Of a DNA stretch of 45,014 bases, positions 43,223-45,014 are shown one piece after another. The first letter of the stretch is position 1. Every line of letters begins with the position of its first letter. The notes beneath the pieces are model-generated. The model did no database searches. It was not told the DNA's origin and worked only from the letters and a program-made list of their open reading frames with translations. The stretch is from Alistipes timonensis (GTDB taxonomy: Bacteria; Bacteroidota; Bacteroidia; Bacteroidales; Muribaculaceae): positions 1 to 45,014 of the forward strand of contig JAMPHO010000008.1 in NCBI GenBank assembly GCA_023663385.1. The letters run 5' to 3'. Made by a program: the position numbers and the translations under genes.

Positions 43223-44446
43223 ATGACTTCGATTGCCCGGAAACTCAGGGAGGTAGCGCGAGAGTCTACTTTCCCGGTGCTTATGGCGCTGTGCGCCGTC
43301 CACTGTTTCAATGATTTGCTCCAGTCGGTAGTGTCGGCTGTCTACCCGATGCTGAAGGAGGACCTTTCGCTCTCGTTCGGCGAAATCGGCCTTATAACGC
43401 TTGTTTATCAAATCGCCGCCTCGGTGTTCCAGCCGGTTGTGGGGCTCGCATTCGACCGCCGTCCGTTCGTGGGGAGCCTCCCTATGGGTATGGTGTTCTC
43501 GACCATCGGCATTATACTTTTCGCTTACGCCTCGTCGCTGCTGATGGTGCTCGCGGCTGTGTTTCTCGTGGGTGTCGGTTCGTCGACGCTCCATCCCGAG
43601 GCCTCCCGCATCACCTCGCTGGCGAGCCGCGGCCGCCGCGGCCTGGCCCAGTCGATTTTCCAGGTTGGTGGTAACTTCGGCGGCTCGATAGGGCCGTTGT
43701 TGGTCGCCCTGATTGTGGCTCCCAACGGACGCCATTACGTTGCCTGGTTCCTTATTGTTTCCGCGATGGCGTTCTACGCTATGCGCCGCGTGTGCGCCTG
43801 GTACGGCGGCTATCTCAAAACCAACGGCTCGGGGGCCATTGGCGCCGTGGGGCATATACGCCGCCCCCTCTCGCCTAAGCGCACCCTTTTCGTCATAGGG
43901 GTGCTTATGGTGCTCATCTTCTCGAAGTACATCTATATGGCGTGCCTAACCAACTATTACACCTTCTACCTGATAGAGCGCTTCGGCGTGACAATCAAGA
44001 TGTCGCAGGTGTTCCTCTTCGTGTTCCTGGTGTCGACTGCCCTCGGAACCCTCGTCGGCGGCCCGATCGGCGACCGCTACGGCCGCAAGCCCGTCATTTG
44101 GGCCTCGATTCTCGGCACGGCCCCCTTCAGTCTGCTGATGCCCCACTGCGGGCTGGCGCTCACGGTGGTTCTCAGCTTCTGCGTGGGCTTCATGCTCTCG
44201 TCGGCCTTCCCCGCTATCCTTCTGTATTCCCAGGAACTGCTACCCAACAAGCTCGGGCTTGTGTCGGGCCTGTTCTTCGGCTTCGCCTTCGGCGTTGCCG
44301 GGGTGGCGTCGGCCATCCTCGGCGACTTCGCCGATGTCTACGGCATCGACGCGGTCTACAACTTCTGCGCCTACACCCCCCTGTTGGGGCTTGTGGCCTG
44401 CCTGCTGCCGAATCTCAAGAAACTGCCGGGCGAGGAGACACTCTGA
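43223..44446 (+). CDS. MFS transporter, fosmidomycin-resistance (Fsr) type
   Basis: A 407-residue inner-membrane protein with 12 predicted helices. The N-terminal half (CAVHCFNDLLQSVVSAVYPM, GEIGLITLVYQIAASVFQPV, and GSSTLHPEASR before SIFQVGGNFGGSIGPL) fits the Fsr branch of the major facilitator superfamily, proton-driven drug exporters. The real substrate is unknown. The ATG at 43223 is preferred over a TTG at 43211. The gene after it encodes a metal-type adaptor but appears to have its own promoter. Confidence 0.87.
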   Translation: MTSIARKLREVARESTFPVLMALCAVHCFNDLLQSVVSAVYPMLKEDLSLSFGEIGLITLVYQIAASVFQPVVGLAFDRRPFVGSLPMGMVFSTIGIILFAYASSLLMVLAAVFLVGVGSSTLHPEASRITSLASRGRRGLAQSIFQVGGNFGGSIGPLLVALIVAPNGRHYVAWFLIVSAMAFYAMRRVCAWYGGYLKTNGSGAIGAVGHIRRPLSPKRTLFVIGVLMVLIFSKYIYMACLTNYYTFYLIERFGVTIKMSQVFLFVFLVSTALGTLVGGPIGDRYGRKPVIWASILGTAPFSLLMPHCGLALTVVLSFCVGFMLSSAFPAILLYSQELLPNKLGLVSGLFFGFAFGVAGVASAILGDFADVYGIDAVYNFCAYTPLLGLVACLLPNLKKLPGEETL

Positions 44447-44475
44447 CGCGGCGGTTTTGCACAATTATGGGATTT

Positions 44476-44507
44476 TTTGGCAACCTCGCCCCGACGCGGT
44501 AATTTCG
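44476..44507 (+). promoter_or_regulatory. Promoter of the His-rich adaptor gene
   Basis: TTTG (44476-44479), a 20-base spacer and TAATTTCG (44500-44507), only four bases before the ATG. The 17 bases TAATTTCGCGGTATGAA are identical to those at 291-307 before the alpha/beta hydrolase. Confidence 0.65.
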
Positions 44508-44511
44508 CGGT

Positions 44512-45014
44512 ATGAAACTGAGTTACGCTTACATCGCCGCGGCTCTTATCGCCGCCCTTCCGCTGGGAAGCTGTCGCTCCGATTCGGGGCGCGAGGAGCT
44601 TGCCCACCATCATGACCACGGCCACGACCACGAGGCCGAGAACCATGACCACGAGGCCGAGGAACCCGGCCATAGTCACGAATCGGCCGACGAGGCCCAC
44701 GACGGAGAAATCGTTCTCGCTCCAGAGAAAGGGGAGCGCTTCGGCGTGAAGGTTGCCGAGGCCGCCGAGACCCCATTTTCGGAGGTAATAGTGGTGTCGG
44801 GGCAGATTGTGCCCTCGCCGTCGGAAACCTCCGTTGTAGCCGCCCGCTCGGCCGGCATAGTGCGCCTCGCCGCCGGAATAGCCCCCGGGGCAAAAGTTGC
44901 CAAAGGCGCGACCGTGGCCACTGTTTCGGCCCAGGGTATGTCGGGGGGTGACCCCAATGAGGGTGCCCGCGTGGCGCTCGAAGCGGCGCGCCGCGAGCTC
45001 GACCGCCTCACCCC
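44512..45014 (+). CDS. His-rich CzcB/CusB-type efflux adaptor lipoprotein (partial)
   Basis: The first 167 residues of a periplasmic adaptor; the right window edge cuts it. A signal peptide ends in a lipobox with Cys20 (LPLGSC), so it is a lipoprotein. Residues about 27-62 are a His/Asp/Glu-rich stretch (HHHDHGHDHEAENHDHEAEE) likely to bind metal ions. Next come the adaptor N-terminal strands (VVSGQIVPSPSETSVVAARS) and a lipoyl-like half (AGIVRLAAGIAPGAKVAKGA). The layout matches CzcB/CusB-like proteins of RND heavy-metal pumps; a CzcA-type pump gene would be expected downstream. The metal cannot be told. Confidence 0.87.
   Translation, partial: MKLSYAYIAAALIAALPLGSCRSDSGREELAHHHDHGHDHEAENHDHEAEEPGHSHESADEAHDGEIVLAPEKGERFGVKVAEAAETPFSEVIVVSGQIVPSPSETSVVAARSAGIVRLAAGIAPGAKVAKGATVATVSAQGMSGGDPNEGARVALEAARRELDRLT

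Overview
The window looks like chromosomal DNA of a GC-rich member of the Bacteroidales (Bacteroidota), perhaps a Muribaculaceae-type gut bacterium. The phylum call rests on Bacteroidota-typical families (DUF4492, DUF4494, DUF3109, a PepSY-like protein, the type IX secretion plug protein formerly called DUF5103, a DPE2-type amylomaltase with N-terminal starch-binding domains, and a PL11 lyase with a type IX-like tail). It also rests on promoters of the Bacteroidota sigma factor (TTTG, 19-20 bp spacer, TAnnTTTG or TAnnTTCG) and on the lack of Shine-Dalgarno sequences. The family-level guess is weak. I see no rRNA, tRNA, CRISPR array, insertion sequence or prophage.

Layout. 0-4.1 kb (+): an array of GTTAC/GTAAC words, then alpha/beta hydrolase, a membrane-anchored MurF-like ligase and D-Ala-D-Ala ligase, closed by serial hairpins. 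4.3-8.6 kb (-): guanine-deaminase-type enzyme, then a likely run of ung, T9SS plug protein, DUF3109 and PepSY-like genes. 8.8-15.4 kb (-): OmpA-family porin, transketolase, FHS-type sugar transporter, then DUF4494-yggS. 15.5-17.2 kb: DUF4492 (+), Crp/Fnr regulator (-) and UmuD-like peptidase (-). 17.3-25.0 kb (+): NhaC antiporter, PriA, UmuC, secreted amidase with a SPOR domain, MlaD/MCE protein. 25.1-27.8 kb (+): DPE2-like 4-alpha-glucanotransferase. 28.0-33.7 kb (+): a five-gene MacAB-TolC-like export operon with two different permeases. 33.66-34.22 kb: a gene-free, hairpin-rich stretch with its own promoter, possibly a structured RNA. 34.2-39.4 kb (-): PL11 rhamnogalacturonan lyase, FabG and a TetR regulator. 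39.6-45.0 kb (+): PBP4-type carboxypeptidase, a Pro/Glu-repeat protein of unknown function, RsmI, a coiled-coil lipoprotein, an Fsr-type MFS transporter and the start of a His-rich CzcB/CusB-type adaptor cut by the window edge.

Themes. Cell-wall synthesis and turnover recur (MurF-like/Ddl, amidase, PBP4, OmpA). The T9SS plug protein and the T9SS-like tail on the PL11 lyase fit one secretion route. The UmuD/UmuC translesion pair is split, with nhaC and priA between them. The most promising unexplained items are the membrane-anchored MurF/Ddl cluster with its repeat-rich upstream region, the structured 33.7-34.2 kb region, a perfect 16-bp inverted repeat over the transporter promoter, and promoters so close to start codons that the mRNAs should be leaderless or nearly so.
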